Source of the DNA: Methylobacterium gossipiicola
Lineage (GTDB): Bacteria > Pseudomonadota > Alphaproteobacteria > Rhizobiales > Beijerinckiaceae
Length of the DNA stretch: 64,000 nucleotides
Direction: 5' to 3'
NCBI RefSeq assembly: GCF_900113485.1
Contig: NZ_FOPM01000013.1
Coordinates: 59,168 to 123,167, forward strand
Position numbers and translations under genes: made by a program. Below, piece by piece: positions 24,881 to 34,247 of the stretch. Below the pieces are notes generated by a model. That model was not told the origin of the DNA, searched no databases, and was given only the letters and a program-made list of their open reading frames with translations. Position 1 is the first letter of the stretch. Each line of letters begins with the position of its first letter.

Positions 24881-25372
24881 ATGTTTCCTGCCGCCCCGCC
24901 CCTCGCCCCAAGCGACATCGCGCATATCATCCAGACCGCCCTCGCCCCGGCCTTTCTCCTGACGGCCCTGGCGACGCTGCTGAACGTGTTCTCGACGCGC
25001 CTCGGGCGGGTGGCCGACAAGGTCGATGCCGCTTCTTCCCGCCTGCAGGGGGCCGGGCCGGAGGAAACCCGGCGGGTGTCGCGGCAACTGGCGTATCTGC
25101 GCCGGCGCTCCTTCGTCCTCGACGCGGCCGTGGTCCTCGCCTCCGCCGGCGCCATCATGACCGGTGTGGCCGTGCTGACCCTCTACGTCGGGACGCTCCG
25201 CGAGGCGACGACGGCCACGCTTCTGTTCGGATGCTTCGGCGTGGCGCTGGTCTGCACCATCGCGGCCATCGCGGCATTTCTCTGCGAGATCCTCATGGCC
25301 GGACGCGGCGTGCGGGACGAGGTCGACCGCACGACGCTCCAGGCCGCCGATCCGGACCCTTCAGCCTCGTAG
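24881..25372 (+). CDS. DUF2721 family membrane protein
   Basis: A 163-residue protein with three hydrophobic segments (about 20-40, 75-100 and 110-140) and the DUF2721 pattern of an N-terminal ALAPAFLLTALATLLNVFSTRLGRVAD followed by a charged helix RQLAYLRRR. Function unknown. It follows the anti-sigma gene by 38 bp and may be co-transcribed; it converges with the formate dehydrogenase operon. Confidence 0.75.
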   Translation: MFPAAPPLAPSDIAHIIQTALAPAFLLTALATLLNVFSTRLGRVADKVDAASSRLQGAGPEETRRVSRQLAYLRRRSFVLDAAVVLASAGAIMTGVAVLTLYVGTLREATTATLLFGCFGVALVCTIAAIAAFLCEILMAGRGVRDEVDRTTLQAADPDPSAS

Positions 25373-25386
25373 GCGCCGCCGTTGCT

Positions 25387-25935
25387 TCAGCGGCCGGTCT
25401 GGAACTTGAGGTCGAGGGCCGCGAGGGCGAGGAGCGGCGGCGGCATCGGCACGCCGGCCTTGCGCAGGGTCAGGGCCGCGGCGCGGCAGCTCGCCTGATC
25501 GTTGCTCGCGTTGGCGGCCTCGATTTGCGCGATGGTGGCGGCATCGGGCTTGGGCGGCGGCGGCGACGCGGCCGGTGCGGCCGCGCCCTTCGCGGCGGCG
25601 TTGGCCTGCGCGAGGGCCGCCTTGCGGTCGCCGGGAGCCACGGTGTCCTTGGCTTCCGTCGCGCCGCTCAGGCCGGATTTCTGCTGCGGCTCGCCACCCG
25701 CGACGGAGGGCTTGCCTTCGGTCTTGCCGGAGGGGTTCGACACCGCCGTCGCCTGGGATTGCGGCGTCGCCGCCTCCTGCTTCTTGGCTTCCGGCGCCGT
25801 CACGAACGTCAGCAATTCCTTGCAGAGGTTGGCCGGGCCACCGGCCGGCGCGGGGGGCGCCTCCTGGGCGAGGGCCGGCAGCGCGATCAGGCCGGCGACC
25901 GCGAGGAGCCCGACCTGCGACAGGGACTTCAGCAT
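25387..25935 (-). CDS. Exported protein of unknown function at the end of the formate dehydrogenase operon
   Basis: A 182-residue protein with a signal peptide (cleavage after ALPALAQ). The middle (about 50-135) is low complexity, rich in Ala, Pro, Gln and Lys. Two Cys (in ANLCKELL and ASCRAAAL) flank it and could form a disulfide. I do not recognise a family. It is last in the leftward run torD-TAT-fdhABC, 28 bp after the preceding small gene. Confidence 0.65.
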   Translation of the reverse strand: MLKSLSQVGLLAVAGLIALPALAQEAPPAPAGGPANLCKELLTFVTAPEAKKQEAATPQSQATAVSNPSGKTEGKPSVAGGEPQQKSGLSGATEAKDTVAPGDRKAALAQANAAAKGAAAPAASPPPPKPDAATIAQIEAANASNDQASCRAAALTLRKAGVPMPPPLLALAALDLKFQTGR

Positions 25936-25963
25936 GTTGGTTTCCTCAAGGAGCGGGACGGAA

Positions 25964-26203
25964 TCAGGACCGCTTGGGGTGCGAGGCTTCGCCCTGGACC
26001 TTGGCGCGATCCTCCGCCGTGGCGTCGCCGAGGAGCGGCAGGCCGTTCCACTTGGAACCGACGAGATTGGTACCCGGCTCAGAGACCCGAGCGCCCGAGG
26101 TCGCGAAGGCCTGATAGGCGTATTTCTGGCTGCTGGTGAGGGCGAACATCGCCACCACGCCAAGGGCGATGGCGGCGATGACGGCGGCGGCGAAGGCTTT
26201 CAT
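25964..26203 (-). CDS. Small membrane-anchored protein in the formate dehydrogenase operon
   Basis: A 79-residue protein with one N-terminal hydrophobic segment (FAAAVIAAIALGVVAMFAL) and a short periplasmic tail. The start MKAF at 26203 is chosen because the longer frame overlaps fdhC in shadow. Position between fdhC and the exported protein suggests a role in anchoring or assembling the enzyme, which is inference only. Confidence 0.6.
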   Translation of the reverse strand: MKAFAAAVIAAIALGVVAMFALTSSQKYAYQAFATSGARVSEPGTNLVGSKWNGLPLLGDATAEDRAKVQGEASHPKRS

Positions 26204-26253
26204 GGCGGGTCTTTCCGGCAGGCTTCGGACGTCTCGTGATGACTCGAGCGGGA

Positions 26254-27294
26254 TCATTCGGCCGGGGCGGGCCGGCGACCTGCGAGCTGCGGGCCGCTCG
26301 CCGTCTTGGCCTGCTCCTTCTCGACCCAGAGGTCGTGGTGGGCGCGGGCCCAGGCGAGATCGACCTCGCCGCTGCCCATGGCGTCGTAGGCGCCCTTCAT
26401 GCCGAGCGTTCCGATGTAGATATGGGCGAGGATGCCGACGATGAAGGCGATGCCGATGAGGGAGTGGATCACCTGCATCACCTGCATGCCGTTGATGTCC
26501 ACCAGGGTGAACGGGAACAGCATCATCAGGCCGGTGACGCCCATGGCGGCGCCGAAGCCCGCGACCATCCAGAACACGCCCTTCTGGCCGGCGTTGAAGC
26601 GCTCGGCATGGGGGTGACCCTTGCCGATGAGGCCGCCGCCCGCCTTGATCCAGGCCCAGTCGATCCGGTTCGGGATGTTGTCCTTCAGCCAGAGCCCGAC
26701 CATGATCACCACGCCGAGCATGAACGGCCATGCGAGGTAGACGTGGGCGTACTTCGCCCATTGCGCCAGGGCACCGAAGGCATCCGGGCCGATGACGGGC
26801 ATCAGCAGGCGCTTGCCGAAGATGTAGTTCAGGCCCGACAGGGACAGGATGATGAAGCACGTCGCCGTCATCCAGTGGGCGAAGCGCTCGAAGGCGTTGA
26901 AGCGCAGAATCTTGCGGCCCGATTCCTGGGTGTCGTCGGTCAGGATGCGCCCGCGCCAGAAGAAGAACCCGGCGAGCGCCGCGACCATTCCGAGGATACC
27001 CAGCGCCCCGATCCAGGGCAGCCACGACTCGCGGAAGGCGCGGTATTCCCGCCCCTGCGGCTGGATCAGGTTGGCGGATTTGCGGTCCGGGATGCTGACA
27101 CGGCCGGTGATCTTGTCGGCCTGCTTGAACAGGAATTCTTCGTTCACCGAATCCGCCGTGGGCTTGGCGCCCATGGGGTTCAGCCCATCCTGCTGCTGCG
27201 GGTTTTGCGCCCAGGCGGGCGCGAGCACGGCCGGCGTGGCCACGAGCGTCGTCGCGAGGACGAGGGTGCTGAAGAGCGTGACTGCCCGCCGCAT
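26254..27294 (-). CDS. fdhC: Formate dehydrogenase gamma subunit (cytochrome b556)
   Basis: A 346-residue membrane subunit that carries electrons from the iron-sulfur subunit to quinone. It has a cleavable signal peptide (to APAWAQ), a first helix (about 95-115), then the four-helix di-heme b core: FNAFERFAHWMTATCFI (His ligand), AKYAHVYLAWPF and QVIHSLIGIAFIVGILAHIYIG (His ligands). The family member FdoI lacks the long N-terminal periplasmic extension of about 90 residues seen here, which is usual in alphaproteobacteria. Confidence 0.93.
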   Translation of the reverse strand: MRRAVTLFSTLVLATTLVATPAVLAPAWAQNPQQQDGLNPMGAKPTADSVNEEFLFKQADKITGRVSIPDRKSANLIQPQGREYRAFRESWLPWIGALGILGMVAALAGFFFWRGRILTDDTQESGRKILRFNAFERFAHWMTATCFIILSLSGLNYIFGKRLLMPVIGPDAFGALAQWAKYAHVYLAWPFMLGVVIMVGLWLKDNIPNRIDWAWIKAGGGLIGKGHPHAERFNAGQKGVFWMVAGFGAAMGVTGLMMLFPFTLVDINGMQVMQVIHSLIGIAFIVGILAHIYIGTLGMKGAYDAMGSGEVDLAWARAHHDLWVEKEQAKTASGPQLAGRRPAPAE

Positions 27295-27365
27295 CGGCGT
27301 TCCTTTCGGGTTCTTATCATCGCGGAGGCGTCGCCCTCGCGGCGCCTCCCGTCGTGGATCGGCGA

Positions 27366-27962
27366 TCAGATCGCCACGGTCTCGCGGTAAGCCGTCTTCC
27401 AGCCCCAGGCGCCCGATCCGTAGCCGCGCTTGATCACGCGCTGCTTGTAGATCTCGGCGATCATCTCACCGTCGCCGGCGAGCAGGGCCTTCGTCGAGCA
27501 CATCTCGGCGCAGAGGGGCAGCTTGCCCTCGGCAAGGCGGTTCGAGCCGTACTTCTCGTACTCGGCGAGCGACAGGTCGGGCTCCGGTCCGCCCGAGCAA
27601 TAGGTGCACTTGTCCATCTTGCCGCGCGAGCCGAAATTGCCGACGCGCGGATACTGGGGCGCGCCGAACGGGCAGGCATAGAAGCAGTAGCCGCAGCCGA
27701 TGCAGATGTCCTTGGAGTGCAGCACCACGGCATCGGCCGTGGTGTAGAAGCAGTTCACCGGGCACACGGCGGCGCAAGGCGCGTCGGTGCAGTGCATGCA
27801 CGCCATGGAGACGGAGCGCTCGCCGGGCTTGCCGTCGTTCAACGTCACGACGCGGCGGCGGTTGATGCCCCAGGGCACCTCGTGCTCGTTCTTACAGGCG
27901 GTGACGCAGGCGTTGCACTCGATGCAACGGTCGGCGTCACAGAGGAACTTCATACGGGCCAT
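27366..27962 (-). CDS. fdhB: Formate dehydrogenase iron-sulfur (beta) subunit
   Basis: A 198-residue electron-transfer subunit holding four [4Fe-4S] clusters: CIECNACVTACKNEH, CMHCTDAPCAAVCPVNC, CIGCGYCFYACPFGAP and CTYCSGG with CAEMC. Unlike FdnH/FdoH it has no C-terminal membrane anchor, so membrane attachment depends on the gamma subunit. It lies 17 bp downstream of fdhA. Confidence 0.95.
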   Translation of the reverse strand: MARMKFLCDADRCIECNACVTACKNEHEVPWGINRRRVVTLNDGKPGERSVSMACMHCTDAPCAAVCPVNCFYTTADAVVLHSKDICIGCGYCFYACPFGAPQYPRVGNFGSRGKMDKCTYCSGGPEPDLSLAEYEKYGSNRLAEGKLPLCAEMCSTKALLAGDGEMIAEIYKQRVIKRGYGSGAWGWKTAYRETVAI

Positions 27963-27978
27963 GGTCGATGCGCTCCTC

Positions 27979-30921
27979 TCACGCGGCCTTGATCTGGCAT
28001 AGGGTACACTTCGTCTCCTGCATGCCCGTCACAGGATCGAAACCGTAGGTGGTGACCGAGTTCGAGCTCTCGCCGAGCACCACCGGGTCGGTGCCCTTCG
28101 GGTAGTAGTCGCGCATGTCCTTGCCCTCGTACCAACCGGAGAAGTGGAAGGGCATGAACGCCACGCCCTTGCCGACGCGGTCGGTGACCAGGGCCTTCAC
28201 CTTGGCCTTCGAGTTGTTCTCGGCGCCCGTCACCCAGACGAACTGTCCGTCCTTGATGCCGCGCTCGGTGGCATCCCCGGTGTTGATCTCGATGAACATG
28301 TCCTGCTGAAGCTCGGCGAGCCACGGGTTGGAGCGCGTCTCCTCGCCGCCGCCCTCGTATTCGACGAGGCGGCCGGAGGTGAGGATGATGGGGAAGTCGC
28401 GGGCGACGTTCCGCTCCACCGCCGATTTCTGCACGGAGAAACCGATATTCGGCATGCGGAACTGCCGCTCGTCGGGCCGGGTCGGATACTTCGCCACGAG
28501 GTCGGGGCGCGGGGTGTAGATCGGCTCGCGGTGTACCGGCACGGGGTCGGGCAGGTTCCAGGCGTTAGCGCGGGCCTTGCCGTTGCCGAACGGGATCACG
28601 CCGTGCTCGAGGCAGACGCGCTGGATGCCGCCCGACAGGTCGGTGGCCCAGCTGATCGTGTCGGGCTTGTCACCGCCGATCCTCAGGATGGTGGCGAGTT
28701 CGTCCGGCGTCAGGTCCTTGTCCCAGCCGAGCTTCTTGAACACCCCGAAGGTGAATTCGGGATACCCGTCCGTGAGGTCGGAGCCCTTGGTGAACGAGTT
28801 CTCGGCGAGCAGGGTCGCGCCGTTGCGCTCGGTGCCGAACCGCGCCCGGAAGGTGCTCCCGCCGTCTTTCACGTGGAGCGAGGTGTTGTAGAGGATCGCC
28901 GAGCCCGGATGCTTCAATTCGGGCTTGCCCCAGCACGGCCATGGCAGGCCATAGTAGTCGCCGCCCACCTCCGGGTCGTCCTTCGGCGCGCGCAGGGTGA
29001 TGAGGTCGAACTTGTGCTGGTTGCGCATATGCGCCTTCAGGCGCTCGGGACTCTGGCCGCAATAGCCCGTCGACCAGCCGCCACGGTTGATCTCGCGGAG
29101 GATGTCCTCGGCCTGCGGAACGCCGTTCTCGACCTTGATGTTCTTGAACAGCGTGTCGGCGAAGCCGAGCTTCGTCGCGAGGCGGTAGAGCACCTCGTAG
29201 TCGTTCTTCGACTCGAAGGCGGGCTCGACGATCTGCTCGCCCCACTGGATCGAGCGGTTCGAGGCCGTGCGCGATCCCTCCATCTCAAGGGAGGTGCAGA
29301 TCGGCAGGAGATAGGTGTTGTCCTGCCGGGCGTCCAAGGCCGCGAAGGTGGTGGGATGCGGATCGGCCACCACCAGCAATTCGAGCTTGTTCATGCCCTC
29401 CACGGCCTCGGGCAGGCGCGTGACGGTGTTGCCGCCATGGCCGAACACCATGAAGGCTTTCAGCGGGCTTCGCTGGTCGATCTGCTCGGGGGGCAGGTTC
29501 ACGGCATCGAACCACCGGGTGGAGGTGATGCCGGGGGCCTCCATGTTCTCCTTGCGGGTCCGGGCCTTGCGGCCGGCGGTCGCCGGAACCTCGTCGAAGC
29601 GCGACTGCAGCCACTCGTAGGGCACGTCCCAGACGCGGGCCCAATGCCGCCAGCCGCCCTCGACGAGGCCGTAATAGAGCGGCAGCGTCGTGACATCGAG
29701 GCCGAGATCGGTGGCGCCCTGCACGTTGGTGTGGCCGCGGAAGATGTTGGCGCCCGTGCCCGGCTTGCCGACGTTGCCGGTGGCCAGACACAGGATGCAG
29801 AGCGCCCGCACGTTGGCGGTGCCCACCGTGTGCTGGGTCGCGCCCATGCACCAGATCAGGGTCGCGGGCTTCTCCTTGGCGAACTTCTCCGCGACGCGCT
29901 TCAACTGCTCGCCGGGCACGCCGGAGACGCGCTCGACTTCCTCGGGCGTCCACTTGGCGACTTCCTTGCGGACGTCGTCCATGGCGTAGACGCGCTGGGC
30001 GATGAACTCCTTGTCCTCCCAGCCGTTCTGGAACACGTGCCAGAGGATGCCCCAGACGACGGGGATGTCGGTTCCTGAGCGGATGCGGACGTATTCGGTG
30101 GCGTGCGCCGCTGTGCGGGTGAAGCGCGGATCGATGACGATCATGTTCGCGCGGTTGATCTCCTTGCCCGACAGCACGTGCTGCATGGAGACCGGGTGCG
30201 CCTCGGCCGGATTACCGCCGAGGATGATCATGGTCTTGGCGTTGCGGATGTCGTTGTACGAATTGGTCTGGGCGCCGTAGCCCCAGGTGTTGGCGACGCC
30301 CGCCACGGTGGTCGAGTGGCAGATGCGCGCCTGATGGTCGACGGAGTTGGTGCCCCAGAAGGCGCCGAACTTGCGCATGAGGTAGGCGGCCTCGTTGGTG
30401 AACTTGGCCGAGCCGAGCCAGTACACCGAGTCGGCGCCGTTCTTCGCGCGGATCGCCTGCAGCTTGTCGCCGATCTCGTCGATGGCCATCTCCCAGGAGA
30501 TGCGCTGCCACTGCCCGGCCACGAGCTTCATCGGGTACTTGAGGCGCCGGTCCGACGAGACCAGCTCGCGGATGGCCGCGCCCTTGGCGCAGTGGGTTCC
30601 CCGGTTGATCGGGCTCGCGTAGGACGGCTCCTGGCCGACCCAGACGCCGTTGACGACTTCCGCCGTAACGGTGCAGCCCACCGAACAGTGGGTGCAGACG
30701 TTCTTCTTCACCACGGTCTCGGGACCGACGGCGGAGGAGCCGGCGGCCTTCACCTGCCGCACGGCACCGAGCTGGAGCGAGCCGGCCGCCGCGAGGGCGC
30801 CGGCCGTCAGGCCGGATTTCCGCAGAAACGAACGCCGATCGAGAACCCCGGCGGCGAGACCGGCGGCCACGGCCTGGTGCTTGGTGTGGCTCGCCGCGCC
30901 ACCCTTACGCTTCGTCAGCAT
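27979..30921 (-). CDS. fdhA: Formate dehydrogenase catalytic (alpha) subunit, Mo/W-bis-MGD
   Basis: A 980-residue molybdopterin oxidoreductase that oxidises formate to CO2. A twin-arginine signal (DRRSFLRKSG, residues 28-37) sends it to the periplasm. One [4Fe-4S] cluster is bound by Cys76, Cys79, Cys83 and Cys111. The metal-binding Sec/Cys position is Cys201 in ARICHSTTVAG, followed by the conserved His202. The molybdopterin dinucleotide-binding domain is C-terminal (about 860-975). It resembles Fdh3 of Methylobacterium. The TupBCA importer downstream in the window makes tungsten a plausible metal. Confidence 0.95.
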   Translation of the reverse strand: MLTKRKGGAASHTKHQAVAAGLAAGVLDRRSFLRKSGLTAGALAAAGSLQLGAVRQVKAAGSSAVGPETVVKKNVCTHCSVGCTVTAEVVNGVWVGQEPSYASPINRGTHCAKGAAIRELVSSDRRLKYPMKLVAGQWQRISWEMAIDEIGDKLQAIRAKNGADSVYWLGSAKFTNEAAYLMRKFGAFWGTNSVDHQARICHSTTVAGVANTWGYGAQTNSYNDIRNAKTMIILGGNPAEAHPVSMQHVLSGKEINRANMIVIDPRFTRTAAHATEYVRIRSGTDIPVVWGILWHVFQNGWEDKEFIAQRVYAMDDVRKEVAKWTPEEVERVSGVPGEQLKRVAEKFAKEKPATLIWCMGATQHTVGTANVRALCILCLATGNVGKPGTGANIFRGHTNVQGATDLGLDVTTLPLYYGLVEGGWRHWARVWDVPYEWLQSRFDEVPATAGRKARTRKENMEAPGITSTRWFDAVNLPPEQIDQRSPLKAFMVFGHGGNTVTRLPEAVEGMNKLELLVVADPHPTTFAALDARQDNTYLLPICTSLEMEGSRTASNRSIQWGEQIVEPAFESKNDYEVLYRLATKLGFADTLFKNIKVENGVPQAEDILREINRGGWSTGYCGQSPERLKAHMRNQHKFDLITLRAPKDDPEVGGDYYGLPWPCWGKPELKHPGSAILYNTSLHVKDGGSTFRARFGTERNGATLLAENSFTKGSDLTDGYPEFTFGVFKKLGWDKDLTPDELATILRIGGDKPDTISWATDLSGGIQRVCLEHGVIPFGNGKARANAWNLPDPVPVHREPIYTPRPDLVAKYPTRPDERQFRMPNIGFSVQKSAVERNVARDFPIILTSGRLVEYEGGGEETRSNPWLAELQQDMFIEINTGDATERGIKDGQFVWVTGAENNSKAKVKALVTDRVGKGVAFMPFHFSGWYEGKDMRDYYPKGTDPVVLGESSNSVTTYGFDPVTGMQETKCTLCQIKAA

Positions 30922-30928
30922 GGCTGCC

Positions 30929-31183
30929 TCACTTCTTGTCGGCGGCGTTGGTGTTGTTCACGAGCGTCTCGTACCCGTTGGTCCGGTAGAACGCCTTCAC
31001 GTGGTCGGTGAGGCGGTAGCGCCCCTTGGTCTCGTCCTGCCCCGGATCGTAGGCCTGGGCGTCCGTGGCGGTCATCGGCGTGGCGGCGACGCCGGCGGCC
31101 ACCGCCACCGTTCCGCCGCCGAGGGCGCGGAAGAACTGGCGACGACCGAGCCCGTCCTGCGTGTCCTTCTGGTCCTGTCGCAT
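30929..31183 (-). CDS. Formate dehydrogenase region TAT-target small protein
   Basis: An 84-residue protein with a twin-arginine signal (LGRRQFFRALGGG) and a short mature part (KGRYRLTDHVKAFYRTNGY). It belongs to the small family of TAT-exported proteins encoded just before fdhA; its role is unknown, possibly chaperoning or riding with FdhA. ATG at 31183 is preferred over GTG at 31192 because GAGGAG lies 8 bp upstream. Confidence 0.85.
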   Translation of the reverse strand: MRQDQKDTQDGLGRRQFFRALGGGTVAVAAGVAATPMTATDAQAYDPGQDETKGRYRLTDHVKAFYRTNGYETLVNNTNAADKK

Positions 31184-31254
31184 GGTCGACACTCCTCAAA
31201 CGGCGAGGGATGCGCGATGGGCGCATCCCGATGAATTCCGAAGACGGCGCACGG

Positions 31255-31902
31255 TCAGGCGTCCATCGCGAAGGCTTGGGTCTCGATCTCGACGAAGGCG
31301 CGGCCGAGGCTCCCGACGGCCCGGTAGAAGCGCGCGGCCTTGGCCAGCTCCAGGTCACCGAAGAAACGTCCGGCCCAGGGCTCGAGGTGCCGCCCGAAGA
31401 ATGCGCGGGCGGCGTCGGGCTCCGCTTCGATCCGGCCGGAAACGAGGCCGGCCATGCAATCGAGGAGGATCGCGAGATGATCCTCCGGCTCCGTCATCGC
31501 CGGATCCCGCTCGATCCCGAGTTCGCGCAGATCGTCGCGCACGCGGGCGAGCGGTCGCTCGTTGAGGAAGCCGGTGCGGTAGTAGGAGGCGTAGGGCAGG
31601 AGTTCGCCGCGTCCGACGCCGATGAACAGGTCGTGATACTCGCGCGCCAGTGCTTCGGCCGTCACCTCGCGGCTCGCCCGGGCCACGGCGGCGAGGGGCT
31701 GTCCCAGGGGACTGTCGTCGCCGTCGAGGCCGCCGAGGAGTGTGAGCAGATCACCGTCCGGCGCCCGTCCGAGGACCACGGCGAGGAGGTCGTAGAGCTG
31801 CGCGCGTCCGTGATCGACCTCGTCGACGATCCCGCTCACCCGAGCCCGGTCGTCGTGAAGATCTTCGACCGCGTGATCGGTGGCCACCGCAACGGAACGC
31901 AT
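31255..31902 (-). CDS. TorD/DmsD-family chaperone for formate dehydrogenase
   Basis: A 215-residue all-helical cytoplasmic chaperone of the TorD family, which protects TAT signals and guides cofactor insertion in molybdoenzymes. Family signs are the YHDLFIGVGRGELLPYASYYRTG block and EPEDHLAILLDCMAGL. It is the first gene of the fdh operon, with a strong promoter immediately upstream. ATG 31902 is chosen over TTG 31929. Confidence 0.88.
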   Translation of the reverse strand: MRSVAVATDHAVEDLHDDRARVSGIVDEVDHGRAQLYDLLAVVLGRAPDGDLLTLLGGLDGDDSPLGQPLAAVARASREVTAEALAREYHDLFIGVGRGELLPYASYYRTGFLNERPLARVRDDLRELGIERDPAMTEPEDHLAILLDCMAGLVSGRIEAEPDAARAFFGRHLEPWAGRFFGDLELAKAARFYRAVGSLGRAFVEIETQAFAMDA

Positions 31903-31957
31903 CCTGACCCTAAACTCATCCCGGCCCAACCCCGGCCGGATCGTCTACTTTGGAGCT

Positions 31958-31986
31958 AGTATAAAAAGCGTTCGAGACAGGCGCAA
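31958..31986 (-). promoter_or_regulatory. Promoter of the torD-fdhABC operon
   Basis: On the minus strand TTGCGC (31986-31981), 17 bp, TATACT (31963-31958); about 50 bp before the torD start. It lies in the short gap between torD and the DUF3306 gene stop. Confidence 0.65.
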
Positions 31987-32001
31987 TCGGGATTCTACGG
32001 T

Positions 32002-32673
32002 TCAGCTCGGCATTGCGCCGCCATGGCGTCGCAGTCTTTGCTTTGTAACGACTGTCTTTATCGTTGCCGGCGTTTCATCGGCGAAAATCGCAGGAACGGC
32101 TTCGGGTGTGCTTTCGACGGGGGAGCCATCCGGCACGAGGGGGACGTCGGCGACGCTGGAAATCCGCGCCGTGTCGGACTCGGAAACCGGGTCCGGCGGC
32201 GTCGTCTCGGCCGCGCCCGAATCATCCTCCGGCTCCTCGGACGGCGGAGCGTTGAACATCCGGCCGAGCATGGCCTTGACGTCGTCGGAGGGCAGCAGCG
32301 GCCCGAGGCCGGGCACGCTCCCGGGGGTGTTCCAGTCGTAGGCGTATTCCCGCGCCTCGCTGACGAAGTCGCGGATGGCCGGATCGACGGACCACATCTT
32401 CCGCAGGGCGGCGTTGCGAAGGGCCGCCGGGATGCCGGCGCGCAGGAACGGCGTCAGGTCCGTCTCGGCCGTGAGGTCCGCCAGCGACGGCAGATCGGCC
32501 AGGACGTCTTGGTCCACCGCTTCGTCGGTCGTGTCGGGAGGCGCGGCCCCGTCCGCCGGGGGCACGGCTCCGTCGAGGGCCGTCTCGGCCTCCGGCGGCG
32601 AGGTCTCGGGCCGTTCGGCGCGGCGGACGGCGCGCTTGCGCTGGGCCCAGCGGGCGAGGAAGCCGTCGCTCAT
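32002..32673 (-). CDS. DUF3306 domain protein, formate dehydrogenase accessory
   Basis: A 223-residue protein with DUF3306 features: N-terminal MSDGFLARWAQRKRAVR, a central conserved core (LPSLADLTAETDLTPFLR, then AALRKMWSVDPAIRDFVS and EYAYDWNTPGSVPG), flanked by acidic, Pro-rich disordered arms. Proteins of this family are found only beside periplasmic formate dehydrogenase genes in alphaproteobacteria; molecular role unknown. Its start overlaps the DUF3305 stop by 4 bp. Confidence 0.82.
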   Translation of the reverse strand: MSDGFLARWAQRKRAVRRAERPETSPPEAETALDGAVPPADGAAPPDTTDEAVDQDVLADLPSLADLTAETDLTPFLRAGIPAALRNAALRKMWSVDPAIRDFVSEAREYAYDWNTPGSVPGLGPLLPSDDVKAMLGRMFNAPPSEEPEDDSGAAETTPPDPVSESDTARISSVADVPLVPDGSPVESTPEAVPAIFADETPATIKTVVTKQRLRRHGGAMPS

Positions 32674-33188
32674 TCCCGCCTCCCCTTTCGGGCGCCGCCG
32701 GCCTGCCGGGCCAGGGCCTCGGGGTCGGCCCGGTCGCGCTTGCGCTTCTCGAAGGTGCGCTCGATGTGGTGCGCCTCGAAGAAGGCGAGGAGCTTCGCCT
32801 GGAGGTCGGGCGGCATCGGCACGGCCTCCACCACCTCGCCGATCCCCTCCGCCATGGATTCCCCCTCGTAGGGATCGGCCGTGACGGCCGCGACGGTATA
32901 ATCCTCGTCGTCGCGCTTGCGCAGGGCGACCCACAGGGACGGGCGGCCCGAGACGAGGTTGTCGCGGTAATGCGCCGTTTCGGCCGGGTGCAGGTGCACG
33001 TCGTAGGCGCCGGCGTAGAAGGTGCCCTCGTCGTCCGTGCCGGAGAGGCGGGTGCCCGGCGGCGCGGCGGGGGCGGCGGGCAGGATCGCGACGGGGAGCC
33101 ACGCATGGGTCGCCCACGGCCCCTTGAGGCGGCGCTTCTCCACCACGACGCCGACCTCGAAATGGTTGTCGGGCTTGTGCTCTGACAT
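32670..33188 (-). CDS. DUF3305 domain protein, formate dehydrogenase accessory
   Basis: A 172-residue cytoplasmic protein that begins MSEHKPDNHFEVGVVVEKRR; the DUF3305 core contains GPWATHAWLPVAIL, DVHLHPAETAHYRDNL and PSLWVALRKRDD. The C-terminus is highly basic. It always accompanies DUF3306 genes and probably acts in enzyme maturation. Function is not established. Confidence 0.82.
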   Translation of the reverse strand: MSEHKPDNHFEVGVVVEKRRLKGPWATHAWLPVAILPAAPAAPPGTRLSGTDDEGTFYAGAYDVHLHPAETAHYRDNLVSGRPSLWVALRKRDDEDYTVAAVTADPYEGESMAEGIGEVVEAVPMPPDLQAKLLAFFEAHHIERTFEKRKRDRADPEALARQAGGARKGRRE

Positions 33189-33199
33189 CACGCGTCTCC

Positions 33200-34210
33200 T
33201 CAGGCCGCGGGCCGCTCGGCGCGCAGGGGCAGGCCGGCGACGAGGTTCTGCGGTTTCACCTGGACGAGGTTGGCGGGCGTTCCCGCGAGCAGCAGATAGA
33301 CCGGCCTGTCGCCGACATTCGGATCGACCTCGGCCGGATCGACGAAGGTGAGCCCGAACAGGGCGATGACGCGCTCCTGCGTCGCCGCATCGACGGTCTC
33401 GCCGCGCCACAGGGCGTTGCCGATGCGCGTGCCCTCGGCGTCGAGGCCCACGAACCAGCGCCAGTCCGTGTCCTCCAGCCGGTCGAGGGGCACGACCCGC
33501 ACCGCGATGTTGAGGAGGTGACGGACGAACACCTCGATGACGCGGGCGAGGCCCTCCCGGCTCTTGGCGCTGGTGCCGAGGTTGAGCGCCATGGTGAAGG
33601 CGTCGGAGCGGCTCCAGTAGCTCCAGGCGTTCTCGTCGTTCAGCACGTCGAGTTCGTTGGCCGCCTCCTTGCCCAGCATGGACACGAGGGGCGAAAGCGG
33701 TGCCGTGCCCTCTCGCGCCTCGATCACCTCGGCATCGGCCAGCAGCACCGTCCCCTCGTGCCGGCTGACCCGCTGGGTGCGGAAGAACAGTTCGGCCGCC
33801 CGCAGCACGTAGGGGTCGTCGCAGCCATCCAGGGCGTTGCGCAGGATGAGGTGGACGAGCTGATTGAGGAACAGGGACGGCGTTCCCTGCAGCCCCTCCC
33901 GCACGAGTCCGAGATAGGCGGCCTCGAGGGAGCGCGCCCCGAGGAGCCGGTCGCGGAAGGCGAGGAGCACGGCCCAGTTCTCACGTGCATCGGCATCGGC
34001 GATGGCGGCGAGTTCCCCCGGCGCGACGGCGCGGCGGGGCTCCGCCCCCAGGCTAGCGTAGAGGGCGCGCTCGGCCGCGCAGGCCTCCTCCGGCGGCACG
34101 AGTTCCGGCCGCGCGAGGTAGGCGAGGATGAGTTCGTCCGTCGCGGCGAGCCCCCCGCCTTCCGTGCGCCGGGTGAGATGGTGGCCGCTCGACACCCAGA
34201 ACTCGGTCAT
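33200..34210 (-). CDS. DUF6352-family protein of unknown function
   Basis: A 336-residue soluble, mostly helical protein starting MTEFWVSSGHHLTRR. Segments such as NQLVHLILRNALDGCDDPYVLRAAELFFR and LNDENAWSYWSRSDAFTMALNLG appear characteristic. No catalytic motif is evident. It is third in the accessory operon. The family name is from memory of formate dehydrogenase neighbourhoods and needs a profile search. Confidence 0.7.
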   Translation of the reverse strand: MTEFWVSSGHHLTRRTEGGGLAATDELILAYLARPELVPPEEACAAERALYASLGAEPRRAVAPGELAAIADADARENWAVLLAFRDRLLGARSLEAAYLGLVREGLQGTPSLFLNQLVHLILRNALDGCDDPYVLRAAELFFRTQRVSRHEGTVLLADAEVIEAREGTAPLSPLVSMLGKEAANELDVLNDENAWSYWSRSDAFTMALNLGTSAKSREGLARVIEVFVRHLLNIAVRVVPLDRLEDTDWRWFVGLDAEGTRIGNALWRGETVDAATQERVIALFGLTFVDPAEVDPNVGDRPVYLLLAGTPANLVQVKPQNLVAGLPLRAERPAA

Positions 34211-34247
34211 GACGGGGAACGGTCCTTCTCGCGTGCGTCGGGGGTGT

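Noticed and set aside
28144..30078. 644-codon plus-strand frame over fdhA
   Set aside because: Lies wholly opposite a clearly conserved fdhA; no domain.
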